A stretch of 64,000 bases of DNA from Roseovarius sp. (GCA_021775255.1 JAJFIA010000018.1:30875-94874), one strand, 5' to 3'. Counted from the stretch's first letter, positions 27,004 to 35,867 are shown. The notes: generated from the sequence alone by a model not told the origin. Translations and numbers: made by a program.

Positions 27004-28281
27004 GTGCGCGTCAAGGCACAACCCGAATGCAACCCAATTCCCAAAACGGGTGTTATCCGGCGGGTGTTGGTTGTTGATGACAGCCGCCTGCAAAGGCGTA
27101 TCCTGACGGCTTCACTGAAGCGGTTGGGCTATGAAATATCCGAGGCATCATCGGGGGCTGAAGCGCTTGAAAAATGCCGTGCTACACCGCCTGATCTGGT
27201 GATCAGTGACTGGATGATGCCAGGCATGACCGGCCCGGAATTTTGCAGTGAATTCCGTAAGATGCAACGTGACAGCTATGGGTATTTTATCCTGCTCACC
27301 TCAAAAAGCGAGAAGGGCGATATTGCCCATGGGCTGGATGCCGGTGCTGATGATTTCCTGACCAAACCGGTCAATGCCGCCGAATTGCGCGCCAGAATTG
27401 CCGCGGGTGAGCGCATCCTGATGATGGAGCGGGAACTGACCGATAAGAACCGCCTGATCAATTCCACGCTGGAGGAATTGCAGCGGCTTTATGATTCGCT
27501 TGATAATGATCTGATTGAGGCCAAGAAGCTGCAACAATCACTGGTCAGCGACAGGCACCGCGATTTTGGCAACGCCGATGTGTCGATGCTGCTGCAATCA
27601 AGCGGCCATGTGGGCGGTGATCTGGTGGGCATGTTCCCGATCAGCGATGCCCAGATCGGGCTTTACGGCCTTGATGTTTCGGGCCACGGTATCAGCTCGG
27701 CCCTGATGACGGCGCGGCTGGCCGGGTATCTTAGCGCCGCGGCCCCGGATCAGAACGTGGCGCTGCAGCGCATGGAGGATGGCAGTTTTGCACCGCGGCA
27801 CCCTTCTGAAACCATCGCAATTCTCAACAGCCTTATCCTGAATGAGATGGAGACAGAGCTGTATTTTACTCTGCTGCTGGCGATTGTTGATCTGGAAAGC
27901 GGCAAGGTTGTCATGGCGCAGGCGGGGCACCCCTATCCGGCGTTGCAACGCGCCAACGGGACGGTTGAAATGGTCGGGCGGGGCGGCTTGCCCGTTGGCC
28001 TGATCGAGGGTGCGGAATATGAGCAGTTTGAGATCAAGATGGCCCCCGGTGACCGGCTGATGATCCATTCCGACGGTGTTGTTGAATGCGCGGATATGCA
28101 CGATAACCTGCTGGATGATGTGGGCCTTGCCCGTATATTGGCCGAGCTGCGCCAGACCCGTGGGCTGGCCTGCCTGGAATCCCTGGTCTGGAAGCTCACG
28201 GATTTTGCCGGGGATCGCGATTTTGCCGATGATGTTTCAGCCGTGTTGCTGGAATTCAAGCCAAGCCCGATTCTCGGTTGA
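27004..28281 (+). CDS. Response regulator with SpoIIE/PP2C-type phosphatase output
   Basis: A 425-residue two-domain regulator. The N-terminal receiver (about 18-135) has VLVVDDSRLQRRIL with acidic pocket residues, the phospho-acceptor aspartate in LVISDWMMPGMTG near 70, and LLTSKSEKGD then DDFLTKPVNAAEL with the conserved lysine. A coiled linker (about 140-180) leads to a PP2C-like serine phosphatase domain (about 190-425) with VGGDLVGMFPI, YGLDVSGHGISSALM and HSDGVVECAD. Such proteins usually act on anti-sigma antagonists in stress responses. Start GTG 27004. Overlaps a convergent Nudix gene by 26 bases. Confidence 0.92.
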   Translation: MRVKAQPECNPIPKTGVIRRVLVVDDSRLQRRILTASLKRLGYEISEASSGAEALEKCRATPPDLVISDWMMPGMTGPEFCSEFRKMQRDSYGYFILLTSKSEKGDIAHGLDAGADDFLTKPVNAAELRARIAAGERILMMERELTDKNRLINSTLEELQRLYDSLDNDLIEAKKLQQSLVSDRHRDFGNADVSMLLQSSGHVGGDLVGMFPISDAQIGLYGLDVSGHGISSALMTARLAGYLSAAAPDQNVALQRMEDGSFAPRHPSETIAILNSLILNEMETELYFTLLLAIVDLESGKVVMAQAGHPYPALQRANGTVEMVGRGGLPVGLIEGAEYEQFEIKMAPGDRLMIHSDGVVECADMHDNLLDDVGLARILAELRQTRGLACLESLVWKLTDFAGDRDFADDVSAVLLEFKPSPILG

Positions 28282-28711
28282 TAAGATACCGGCTGATAAA
28301 ATAACGATCACCGGAGTTTGACAGCTCTTTTGCCGCCAGTTCAGGGCTGGCCCATAGGGGCGTATGCCCGGCTTCGGAGGGCGGGCCAAGGGGGCGCACC
28401 GGGAACGCCATATAAATCAGGCAAATCTTTTCCGCCCAAAGATCGTATTCCGGCATATAGGTAAACCGCCGGTAGGCACCCAGGCGTCGCGGTGCGGATA
28501 CCCGCCAGCCGGTTTCCTCGAACACCTCACGGTGCAGCGCCTGCAAGGGGGATTCGCCCGGATCAATGCCGCCGCCGGGCAGTTGCAGCTCGGGCTCCGG
28601 CTCGGCCTGATGGGTTAGCAGCAGATGGCCGCCCCGCGGCAGGATTGCATAGATCCCGGGGCGAATTTTATAGCGCTTATCGGCGTGTGGTATCTCGTCA
28701 AATCGTCTCAT
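28256..28711 (-). CDS. Nudix hydrolase
   Basis: A 151-residue Nudix pyrophosphatase. The Nudix box GGGIDPGESPLQALHREVFEETGW spans about residues 46-69 with its glutamate metal ligands (REVFEETG). Substrate not evident. The 3' end overlaps the upstream phosphatase gene on the other strand by 26 bases. Its start is divergent from hslO with an 81-base gap. Confidence 0.9.
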   Translation of the reverse strand: MRRFDEIPHADKRYKIRPGIYAILPRGGHLLLTHQAEPEPELQLPGGGIDPGESPLQALHREVFEETGWRVSAPRRLGAYRRFTYMPEYDLWAEKICLIYMAFPVRPLGPPSEAGHTPLWASPELAAKELSNSGDRYFISRYLINRESGLA

Positions 28712-28792
28712 CGCGCGCGCTTCCCCTTGGACGCTGGCTTGCCCTGCTTATATACACGCGATATGCCAAGTTCTGGCTGGTAAGGAAACCCC

Positions 28793-29791
28793 ATGACATT
28801 AGGCCAAAAAATCGCCTGGGACGATACGATTTTACCGTTTCAACTGGACGCTGCGGATATACGCGGGCGGATTGCCCGGCTTGACGGCGTGCTTGAAGGT
28901 ATTTTGCGGCAGCATGACTATCCGCCGCAGGTTGAGGCGCTGGTGGCGGAAATGGCGCTGTTGACGGCGCTGATCGGCCAGACCATCAAACTGCGCTGGA
29001 AACTGTCATTGCAGGTGCAATCCAAAGGTGCTGTGCGAATGATTGCCACCGATTATTATGGCCCCCAGAAAGAGGGCGATCCGGCGCGCATCCGCGCCTA
29101 TGCCAGCTATGATGCGGATCGTCTGACCAAGGCGCGCCCGTTTGATCAGCTTGGCGAGGGCTATTTTGCCGTGCTGATTGATCAGGGCAAAGGCACCGAA
29201 CCTTATCAGGGCATCACCCCGATTGCGGGCGCAAGCCTTGCCGCCTGCGCCGAGGCCTATTTTGCCCAGTCCGAACAGCTTCCAACCCGGTTTGCCCTGA
29301 GTTTCGGCAAATCAACCGAAGCAGGCGGGGTTGAGCATTGGCGCGCCGGCGGGATGATGTTGCAACACATGCCCAAAGCCTCGCCTTTTGCCACCGGCGG
29401 CGGATCGGGCGAGGGCGGATTGCTTGGCGCGTCAGACCTCATAGAGGGCGAAGATGAAGAGAACTGGACCCGGGCAAATCTTTTGCTGGATACGGTTGAA
29501 GAGCTTGAGCTGATCGGCCCGTCAGTGCCGCCAACGGATTTGCTGGTGCGGCTGTTTCATGAAGAGGGGCCGCGCGCGTTTGAGCCACAGGCGGTTCGGT
29601 TTGGCTGTAGCTGTTCGGAAGATAAGGTGCGGCAAAGCCTGTCGATCTATTCGGCCCGTGATATTGCCCATATGACAACGCCCGAGGGGCAGGTCACCGC
29701 CGATTGCCAGTTTTGCGGCGCGCATTACACGCTGGATCCCGCGACCCTTGGGTTTGAAGCCAAAGCAGGGCCGGATGACTCGCAGAGTTGA
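28793..29791 (+). CDS. hslO: Redox-regulated chaperone Hsp33
   Basis: Holding chaperone activated by oxidation and unfolding. The 332-residue protein has the N-terminal core (about 10-250) with GVLEGILRQHDYP and RMIATDYYG, and the C-terminal zinc-binding redox switch with cysteines in GCSCSEDK (C-x-C) near 283 and CQFCGAHY (C-x2-C) near 311, all four ligands present. Begins a tightly packed run of hslO, a CoA-pyrophosphatase-like gene, cca and an RNA methyltransferase. Confidence 0.95.
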   Translation: MTLGQKIAWDDTILPFQLDAADIRGRIARLDGVLEGILRQHDYPPQVEALVAEMALLTALIGQTIKLRWKLSLQVQSKGAVRMIATDYYGPQKEGDPARIRAYASYDADRLTKARPFDQLGEGYFAVLIDQGKGTEPYQGITPIAGASLAACAEAYFAQSEQLPTRFALSFGKSTEAGGVEHWRAGGMMLQHMPKASPFATGGGSGEGGLLGASDLIEGEDEENWTRANLLLDTVEELELIGPSVPPTDLLVRLFHEEGPRAFEPQAVRFGCSCSEDKVRQSLSIYSARDIAHMTTPEGQVTADCQFCGAHYTLDPATLGFEAKAGPDDSQS

Positions 29792-30383
29792 TCTTTTCCC
29801 AAAGATTGCTGCCGCCCTCAAAAGGCCCGGCGCGCCCTCGTCTGATTATGATCTCAATCGGGATATTGCCCTGCCGCCGGGGCGAAAATTGCGGCCTGCG
29901 GCGGTGTTGATCCCGATCATCTGCGAGGGTGATCAGGCGCGCGTCATCCTGACGAAACGCGCCTCGGCGCTCAAGCATCATCCGGGGCAGATTGCCTTTC
30001 CCGGCGGCAAGATGGATCAGGGCGACAGGGATATTATCGCCACCGCGCTGCGCGAAACGTCTGAAGAGATTGGCCTTGAGTCGGCCAATGTCGAGGTTCT
30101 GGGGCAGATGCCGACCCATGAAACCGTCACGGGTTTTGATGTGACGCCCATCGTGGCGCGGGTAATGCAGCCGTTCAATACAACACCCGAAAAAGGCGAG
30201 GTTGATGAGGTGTTTGAAGTGCCGCTTTGCCATCTGCTGACTCCTGCAAATTATCTCATTGAGGCGCGCCACTGGCAGGGGAAATTGCGTTCTTACTATA
30301 CTGTGCCTTACGGCCCCTATTATATCTGGGGGGCAACGGCGCGGATTTTGCGGTCGTTTGCGGATATTGTGGGGCGGGCATGA
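29775..30383 (+). CDS. Nudix CoA pyrophosphatase family protein
   Basis: A 202-residue Nudix protein. LTKRASALKHHPGQIAFPGGKMD (about 58-80) is the UPF0035 signature that marks the coenzyme A pyrophosphatase group, followed by the Nudix box ending in ALRETSEEIGL. It probably splits CoA or similar dinucleotides. Start 29775 (MTRRVDLFPKI) lies within the hslO 3' end (17-base overlap). The four-base overlap with cca indicates one transcript. Confidence 0.9.
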   Translation: MTRRVDLFPKIAAALKRPGAPSSDYDLNRDIALPPGRKLRPAAVLIPIICEGDQARVILTKRASALKHHPGQIAFPGGKMDQGDRDIIATALRETSEEIGLESANVEVLGQMPTHETVTGFDVTPIVARVMQPFNTTPEKGEVDEVFEVPLCHLLTPANYLIEARHWQGKLRSYYTVPYGPYYIWGATARILRSFADIVGRA

Positions 30384-31543
30384 AAATAACCGGTAACTGG
30401 ATCAGGCAACCCGCAACTCAGGCGGTTTGCCAGGCTTTGCATGGGGCCGGATATCAGGCGCTTTTTGTCGGCGGTTGCGTGCGCAATGCTTTGCTGGGCC
30501 TGCCGGTGAATGATATTGATATCGCCACAGATGCCCTGCCGGATCAGGTGATGCGATTGGCGGATGCGGCGGGCCTCAAGGCCATTCCCACCGGCGCGGA
30601 TCACGGTACAATAACGGTTGTCTCAGGGCATGTGCCGCATGAGATCACAACCTTCCGCGAAGATGTGGAAACCCACGGACGCCATGCCACAGTGGCCTAT
30701 TGTGGGGATATGAAAAGCGATGCCCGCCGCCGCGATTTCACCATGAATGCGCTTTATGCCAGCGCCGATGGCACGGTGCTTGATCCGTTGGGCGGGCTGG
30801 ACGATCTGCGGGCAAGGCGGATCAGGTTCATTGAGGACGCAGGCCAGCGTATCCGCGAGGATTATCTGCGGATTTTGCGGTTTTTCCGGTTTCATGCCTG
30901 GTATGGCGATGCGGCTGGGGGGCTGGATGCCGATGGGCTTGCGGCGGTGGCGGCGCATGTTGACGGGCTGCATAGCCTCTCGCGCGAGCGGGTTGGCGCG
31001 GAAATGCTGAAACTTCTGGGGGCGGCTGATCCCGCGCCCGCTGTGGCGGCAATGCGCAGCACCGGGGTTTTGGCCGTGGTTTTGAACGGCGCGGATGACC
31101 GGGCGCTTGGCCTGTTGGTGCATCTGGAAGGGCTGGAGAATGTGGCAGCAAGCCCGCTTCGCCGTTTGGCGGCGCTGGGCGGCGAGGATGTGGCGGCACG
31201 CCTGCGGTTAAGCAAACAACAGGCGAAACAGCTTGATCTGCTGCGCTCGGAGATTGGCCAAACCACCGGCGCGGCGGAATTGGCCTATCGCCATGGCGTT
31301 GAAACCGGCATGGATATTATGCTGCTGCGGGCGGCGGTATTTGAGGCCCCACTGGCGCAAAACCTGTCTGCTGAGCTGGATAAGGGCGCTGCGGCCGTGT
31401 TTCCGGTTGAAGCGCGTGATCTGATGCCGGATCATGAAGGCCCGGCGCTGGGGGCACGTCTGAAAAAACTCGAAAGCCGCTGGATTGCATCCGGATTTAC
31501 CCTGAGCAAACGCGATTTGCTAACAGGAACGCCGGGCGCATGA
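30380..31543 (+). CDS. cca: CCA tRNA nucleotidyltransferase / polyA polymerase family
   Basis: Adds or repairs the 3' CCA of tRNAs. The 387-residue class II enzyme has FVGGCVRNALLGLPVNDIDIATDA near 30-53 with the catalytic D-x-D, then ITTFREDVETHGRHA and RRRDFTMNALYA near 116-127. Alphaproteobacteria usually carry this short form without an HD domain; I see none. Overlaps the genes on both sides by four bases. Confidence 0.94.
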   Translation: MKITGNWIRQPATQAVCQALHGAGYQALFVGGCVRNALLGLPVNDIDIATDALPDQVMRLADAAGLKAIPTGADHGTITVVSGHVPHEITTFREDVETHGRHATVAYCGDMKSDARRRDFTMNALYASADGTVLDPLGGLDDLRARRIRFIEDAGQRIREDYLRILRFFRFHAWYGDAAGGLDADGLAAVAAHVDGLHSLSRERVGAEMLKLLGAADPAPAVAAMRSTGVLAVVLNGADDRALGLLVHLEGLENVAASPLRRLAALGGEDVAARLRLSKQQAKQLDLLRSEIGQTTGAAELAYRHGVETGMDIMLLRAAVFEAPLAQNLSAELDKGAAAVFPVEARDLMPDHEGPALGARLKKLESRWIASGFTLSKRDLLTGTPGA

Positions 31544-32763
31544 CCGAATACACCATCAACCGGCTGGGCCATCTGGGCGATGGCATAGCTGACGGCCCGC
31601 TTTATGCGCCGCAAACATTGCCCGGTGAGGTGATTACCGGAATACCTGAGGGCGAGGCGCTCAGGGATGTCAAAATCATCACCCCCTCGCCTGATCGTGT
31701 GCGCCCGCCGTGCCGGCATTTTCGTGCCTGTGGCGGGTGCCAGATGCAACATGCCTCGGATGGGTTTCTGGCGCAATGGAAGATTGATATTGTGAAGGCG
31801 GCACTGGCCGCGCATGGCATTGAGGCGGAATTTCTGCCCATCGCCATATCGCCGCCCCGCTCGCGCCGCCGGGCGACATTTACCGCGCGGCGCAGCAAAA
31901 AAGGCGCGATGGCCGGGTTTCACGCCAGGGGCTCAAACGTGATTGTTGAGATATGCGAATGTCATTTGCTGCATCCCGGTCTTATGGCGGCGCTGCCCTT
32001 GGCCAAAGATCTGGCCATTGCTGGGGCCAGCCGCAAGCACCCTATTGATGTGGCGGTGACGATTTCGGATAATGGCCTGGATGTGCTGGCAAGCGGCGGC
32101 AAGCCGCTTGACGGGCCATTGCGCATTGCCCTTGCCGCCCAGGCGGAAAAACACCGGCTGGCGCGGCTTTGCTGGGAAGATGAGGTGGTATCATACCGCG
32201 CTGCCCCCGAACAGATATTTGGCACCGCCCGTGTCACCCCGCCGCCGGGTAGTTTTTTGCAGGCTACTTTGGAGGGCCAGACGGCCTTGCAGGCGGATGT
32301 GAAGCGCATCATGACGGGGGCGAAACATGTGGTTGATCTCTATGCCGGTTGCGGCACGTTTGCGCTTGATCTGGCACAGCACAGCGCGGTCCATGCGGTT
32401 GAGGGCAGTGCCGCGATGATGGCCGCGCTTGATGCGGGATGGCGCAATACCCAGAGGCTCAAGCCGGTTACCCATGAGGTACGGGATTTGCATCAAAACC
32501 CGTTATTGCCGGATGAGCTGGTTAAATATGATGCCGTGGTGATTGATCCGCCGCGCGTGGGGGCCGAGGCGCAGATAGCGCAGATATGTGCAGCCCAAAT
32601 CCCGAAAATCGCCTATGTATCATGTCATCCAACCAGCTTTGCGCGCGATGCCAAAACGCTGGTTGAGGGTGGTTATCGGCTTGAACATCTGCGGGTTGTG
32701 GATCAGTTTCGCTGGTCTGCGCATGTGGAGCTGGTGGCGAATTTTTGCATCACTTCCGGGTGA
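31540..32763 (+). CDS. 23S rRNA m5U methyltransferase (RlmD/TrmA family)
   Basis: A 407-residue S-adenosylmethionine-dependent RNA methyltransferase. It has an iron-sulfur cysteine set in CRHFRACGGCQM near 58-69 with a fourth cysteine in ICECHLLHPG, the SAM site VDLYAGCGTFALDL near 266-279, and the catalytic motif IDPPRVG then VSCHPTSFARD with the nucleophilic cysteine near 365. The TRAM-like N-terminus is short. Which uridine it modifies cannot be told from sequence. Last gene of the hslO run. Confidence 0.9.
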   Translation: MTEYTINRLGHLGDGIADGPLYAPQTLPGEVITGIPEGEALRDVKIITPSPDRVRPPCRHFRACGGCQMQHASDGFLAQWKIDIVKAALAAHGIEAEFLPIAISPPRSRRRATFTARRSKKGAMAGFHARGSNVIVEICECHLLHPGLMAALPLAKDLAIAGASRKHPIDVAVTISDNGLDVLASGGKPLDGPLRIALAAQAEKHRLARLCWEDEVVSYRAAPEQIFGTARVTPPPGSFLQATLEGQTALQADVKRIMTGAKHVVDLYAGCGTFALDLAQHSAVHAVEGSAAMMAALDAGWRNTQRLKPVTHEVRDLHQNPLLPDELVKYDAVVIDPPRVGAEAQIAQICAAQIPKIAYVSCHPTSFARDAKTLVEGGYRLEHLRVVDQFRWSAHVELVANFCITSG

Positions 32764-32837
32764 ATTTGAAATTAACACTATCTCAATGCGAAGAATTTAA
32801 CGTAGAATTATCTAAAAACGGGGCAGTGGTATTCGCA

Positions 32838-33329
32838 ATGCAGATATTGAAGATGGTTGCTATGACAGTGCTGGCTTTTGGCCTGACCGCCTGTAGCAGT
32901 TCAAAATTCAAAACCTATGACGGCCCCGAGGTAACGCGGGTGATTGTCAACAAGGGCAACCGTGCGATGTTTTTGATGCATGGTGACGAGGTGCTGAAAC
33001 ATTATGTGGTTGATCTTGGCTTTGAACCGCAGGGCCACAAGGAGGCCGAGGGCGATGGCCGTACCCCGGAAGGCGAATACCTGATTGACCGGCGCAATCC
33101 CAATAGCAGCTTTCATTTATCTATCGGGATTGATTACCCCAATGAGCAGGACGTTGCCAAAGCCAAGGCTGTGGGGTTGGATCCTGGGGGCGATATTTTC
33201 ATCCATGGCGGGCCGACACGGCCTTTTGGCCCCGATTGGACAGCGGGCTGCATTTCCGTGACCAATGATGAGATGGAAGATGTCTATGCGATGGTGAATG
33301 ACGGCACGCCGGTGTTGATCACCCCTTAA
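32838..33329 (+). CDS. L,D-transpeptidase family lipoprotein
   Basis: A 163-residue lipoprotein with a signal sequence and lipobox LTAC (about 15-18), then an YkuD catalytic domain (about 30-160). FIHGGPTRPFGPDWTAGCIS gives the conserved histidine and the nucleophilic cysteine, and GRTPEGEYLI is the usual start of the fold. Such enzymes cross-link peptidoglycan or attach proteins to it; the class sits on the periplasmic face. Start 32838 is the ATG before the signal. The stop codon lies in the 117-bp repeat at 33326. Confidence 0.85.
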   Translation: MQILKMVAMTVLAFGLTACSSSKFKTYDGPEVTRVIVNKGNRAMFLMHGDEVLKHYVVDLGFEPQGHKEAEGDGRTPEGEYLIDRRNPNSSFHLSIGIDYPNEQDVAKAKAVGLDPGGDIFIHGGPTRPFGPDWTAGCISVTNDEMEDVYAMVNDGTPVLITP

Positions 33330-33442
33330 AGCGTTTCGCCTTAAACCGGAGGCAGGGTTAAGGCGAAACGCCATGCAACATATCAGTGTTTCGCGCGTTT
33401 CGCGACAAACCCGTTATTCAGGTTTATCGCGAAAAGCTTTAA
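33326..33442. repeat. 117-bp double-hairpin intergenic repeat, copy 1
   Basis: An element with ends TTAAAGCGTTTCGC and (one mismatch) GCGAAAAGCTTTAA. It contains two long hairpins: 33331-33371 region pairing GCGTTTCGCCTTAAACC with GGGTTAAGGCGAAACGC, and 33394-33436 pairing GCGTTTCGCGACAAACC with GGTTTATCGCGAAAAGC. It is 113 of 117 bases identical to the inverted copy at 47165-47281. It supplies the stop codon of the L,D-transpeptidase gene at one end (33327-33329) and of the CAP-domain gene at the other (33439-33441). Confidence 0.9.
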
Positions 33443-33945
33443 TCCCCCATCACCAGGGTCCACCAGATTTTACCGTTATCTTCCTGTAGCCAGTCAAAGC
33501 CCATATTGCGCGCGTCGGGCGACAGAATAACCCAGCGGGTTGAAGGCTCATCCATCCAGGCAGCCAGGGTTTCAAGCTCGGTTTCATATGTCTCTGAGAT
33601 GTTTTCACCCACAAGCCTGCCTTCATATCCAACCCGCTGAACCCGATCAATCGGCGATGAACCGTCCGAGCCAAAATGCCAGGGCCGGTTTTGTACCGAC
33701 ATATCCCGCGAATGGGTGGCGGCGGCAGCGTTCAGCTTGGCATTGAGCGCAACCGGGCCCTGCCCGGCGGCCTGACGCAGCGAATTGACCGAATCAAGCA
33801 TGCGAAACTGTATGTTGGATTTGCTTCCCGCCCGGATGTTATAGACGCGCGGTAAAGGCTTTCCATCGGGGCCAATTTGCGGTGCCGGCGTCGTACAGGC
33901 AGATAAAACCAACATTGCAGACACTAAAAAGCTGATGATTCGCAT
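33439..33945 (-). CDS. CAP-domain (SCP/PR1) lipoprotein
   Basis: A 168-residue lipoprotein with lipobox LSAC (about 14-17) and one CAP domain (about 45-165): LNAKLNAAAATHSRDM with the first histidine near 79, GYEGRLVGENISE with the conserved glutamate, and the C-terminal MGFDWLQED...WWTLVMG core. Bacterial CAP proteins lie in the envelope; enzymatic role unproven. Convergent with the upstream L,D-transpeptidase across the shared repeat. Confidence 0.88.
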   Translation of the reverse strand: MRIISFLVSAMLVLSACTTPAPQIGPDGKPLPRVYNIRAGSKSNIQFRMLDSVNSLRQAAGQGPVALNAKLNAAAATHSRDMSVQNRPWHFGSDGSSPIDRVQRVGYEGRLVGENISETYETELETLAAWMDEPSTRWVILSPDARNMGFDWLQEDNGKIWWTLVMGD

Positions 33946-34116
33946 AATTTTATTGACCTGACTGAATATCCTGATGTCGCTCTCTATAGGGTCAAAGCAG
34001 ATGAATCAAACCCACATCCGCATTGTTTTGCCGATTTACGATTGTTTGATTTGCGAATGAGGCTTTCTCGTCATATATAACGCTGATGAGAATGAATTTC
34101 ATGTTTGGAGCTATCA

Positions 34117-34719
34117 ATGCCCGTTATATCGAAAACTAACTGGAATCGTCGCGCTTTTATCGCCGGTTCTGCTGCTGTCCTTGGAACGCCAGCGCTGGCT
34201 GTTGAACCAGCGGGTTCAAGCTCGATCGAGATGGAGCAGGAGATTTCGGAATCTGTGCGCCATAACAGTTCCAGTTTTCGGGCGCTGGATTGGCAGCCCT
34301 ATTTCAGCGATCTTAAAAATGGCGCTATTCTTGTGGATATATCTTCAAGGGTGCTGCATTACTGGGCAGAGGATGGTGTAACTTATAAACTGTTCCCCTC
34401 CAGCGTTCCCATGTCTGAGGATCTGACCCGCCGCGGCCGGACCAAGGTTGTGCGCAAGGTTGTTGGCCCAAGCTGGAGCCCAACACCGGCAATGCGCAAA
34501 AGAAATCCTGAATGGCCGGCTTATGTTCCACCCGGCCCGGATAATCCTCTGGGCACCCATGCGCTTTATCTCGGCTGGAAATATTATCGCATTCACGGCA
34601 CCCATGACACACGCAAGATTGGCCGTCGGTCGTCAAATGGCTGCATCGGGCTTTATAATGAGCATATCCAGAATTTGTTCCCCCGCGCCGTGGTTGGCAC
34701 GCAGGTTTTGCTGATTTAG
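34117..34719 (+). CDS. L,D-transpeptidase with Tat-type signal
   Basis: A 200-residue YkuD-fold enzyme with a twin-arginine signal (NRRAFIAGSAAVLG, residues 9-22). The catalytic region HGTHDTRKIGRRSSNGCIG near 163-181 contains the histidine and the nucleophilic cysteine; YVPPGPDNPLGTHALYLGW precedes it. Best matched by ErfK/YbiS-type enzymes that cross-link peptidoglycan or tether lipoproteins. GGAG precedes ATG 34117 by six bases; the frame is open to a TTG four codons upstream. Followed by a terminator-like hairpin. Confidence 0.9.
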   Translation: MPVISKTNWNRRAFIAGSAAVLGTPALAVEPAGSSSIEMEQEISESVRHNSSSFRALDWQPYFSDLKNGAILVDISSRVLHYWAEDGVTYKLFPSSVPMSEDLTRRGRTKVVRKVVGPSWSPTPAMRKRNPEWPAYVPPGPDNPLGTHALYLGWKYYRIHGTHDTRKIGRRSSNGCIGLYNEHIQNLFPRAVVGTQVLLI

Positions 34720-34743
34720 CGGCTCATTGGATTCAAAAATATT

Positions 34744-34773
34744 AAAGGCGGCGGTGTTTTCCATCGCCTTTTT
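34744..34773 (+). terminator. Rho-independent terminator after L,D-transpeptidase
   Basis: AAAGGCG (34744-34750) pairs with CGCCTTT (34765-34771), the T run continuing to 34773. It lies 24 bases after the L,D-transpeptidase stop and before the convergent hemH end. Confidence 0.6.
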
Positions 34774-34798
34774 ATTTGCCTGCGGAAATTTTGCGGGC

Positions 34799-35839
34799 CT
34801 ATATCCAGCCTTCAAGGTTTTTCGCAATGATGCCGCTTAGCGCATTGATATGCGCAGGATCATCGTTCAGGCAGGGAATATAGGTGAATTCCTTGCCGCC
34901 CGCCGCTTCAAAGCTTTCCCTGATCTCTTCATTGATTTCTTCCAGTGTCTCGATGCAATCGGCGGAAAAGGCCGGGGCGATGACGGCGATGTTTGTCTTG
35001 CCTTCCTCGCGCGCCAAACGCGCCACCTCATTGACGGTATAGGGCTTGAGCCATTCTTCGGGGCCAAAGACCGATTGGAATGTGGTGGTGATCCGGCTGT
35101 CTTCCCAGCCCAGCCTTTCCTTCAGCAGCCGCGTGGTTTTCTGGCATTGGCAATGATAGGGATCGCCCTGCATCAGATAACGCTGCGGCATGCCGTGATA
35201 GGAACAGACCAGCAGATCGGGCTTCTTTTTGGCGGCACCATAGGCGCGCTCAACCGATTGCGCCAGCGCGTCGATATAGGCCGGTTCTTCGAAATAAGAC
35301 GGCACCACGCGGGCCGATGGCTGCCATGTTTCGCGCATCAAAGCGCGAAAGAACTGATCGTTCGCAGTGGCTGTGGTGGCCCCGGCATAATGCGGGTAAA
35401 GCGGGAAAAACAGGATTTTCCGGCATCCGGCTTTAGTCATCTCGCGAACCTTGTCCATGGTGGAGGGATTGCCATAGCGCATGCAAAAATCAACCATCAC
35501 CTGATCGCCAAACCGTTCTTGCATTTGCGTGGCAATCGCCGTGGTCTGATCGCGGGTAATCGTCAACAAAGGGCTTTCATCTAGGTCATTATTCCAGATG
35601 GATTTATAGGCCGCACCGCTGGTGAAGGGCCGTTTGCTGAGGATGATGAGCTGCAACAGCGGCTGCCATTTCCAGCGCGGATAATCCACAACCCGCCGGT
35701 CTGACAGAAATTCGTTCAGATAGCGGCGCATCGGCCAATAACCGGTGCCATCTGGTGTGCCCAGATTTGCCAGAAGAATGCCGGTTTTTGCGGGTTTGAT
35801 GCTGGGATGTTCCATAAAGGGTGCTTTCTTGAGGGTCAT
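34799..35839 (-). CDS. hemH: Ferrochelatase
   Basis: Inserts iron into protoporphyrin IX, the last step of heme synthesis. The 346-residue product has the N-terminal GILLANLGTPD, PYPHYAG-type FPLYPHYAGATTA with catalytic histidine, SYHGMPQRYLMQGDPYHCQCQ near 210-230 and the C-terminal APAFSADCIETLEEI. Start is uncertain: ATG 35839 (MTLKKAPF) is preferred; 35848 and 35815 are possible. Starts further upstream would overlap the methyltransferase gene end at 35868. Confidence 0.94.
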   Translation of the reverse strand: MTLKKAPFMEHPSIKPAKTGILLANLGTPDGTGYWPMRRYLNEFLSDRRVVDYPRWKWQPLLQLIILSKRPFTSGAAYKSIWNNDLDESPLLTITRDQTTAIATQMQERFGDQVMVDFCMRYGNPSTMDKVREMTKAGCRKILFFPLYPHYAGATTATANDQFFRALMRETWQPSARVVPSYFEEPAYIDALAQSVERAYGAAKKKPDLLVCSYHGMPQRYLMQGDPYHCQCQKTTRLLKERLGWEDSRITTTFQSVFGPEEWLKPYTVNEVARLAREEGKTNIAVIAPAFSADCIETLEEINEEIRESFEAAGGKEFTYIPCLNDDPAHINALSGIIAKNLEGWI

Positions 35840-35867
35840 TGCTGACATATCGGAAATGGGCCTCGCG

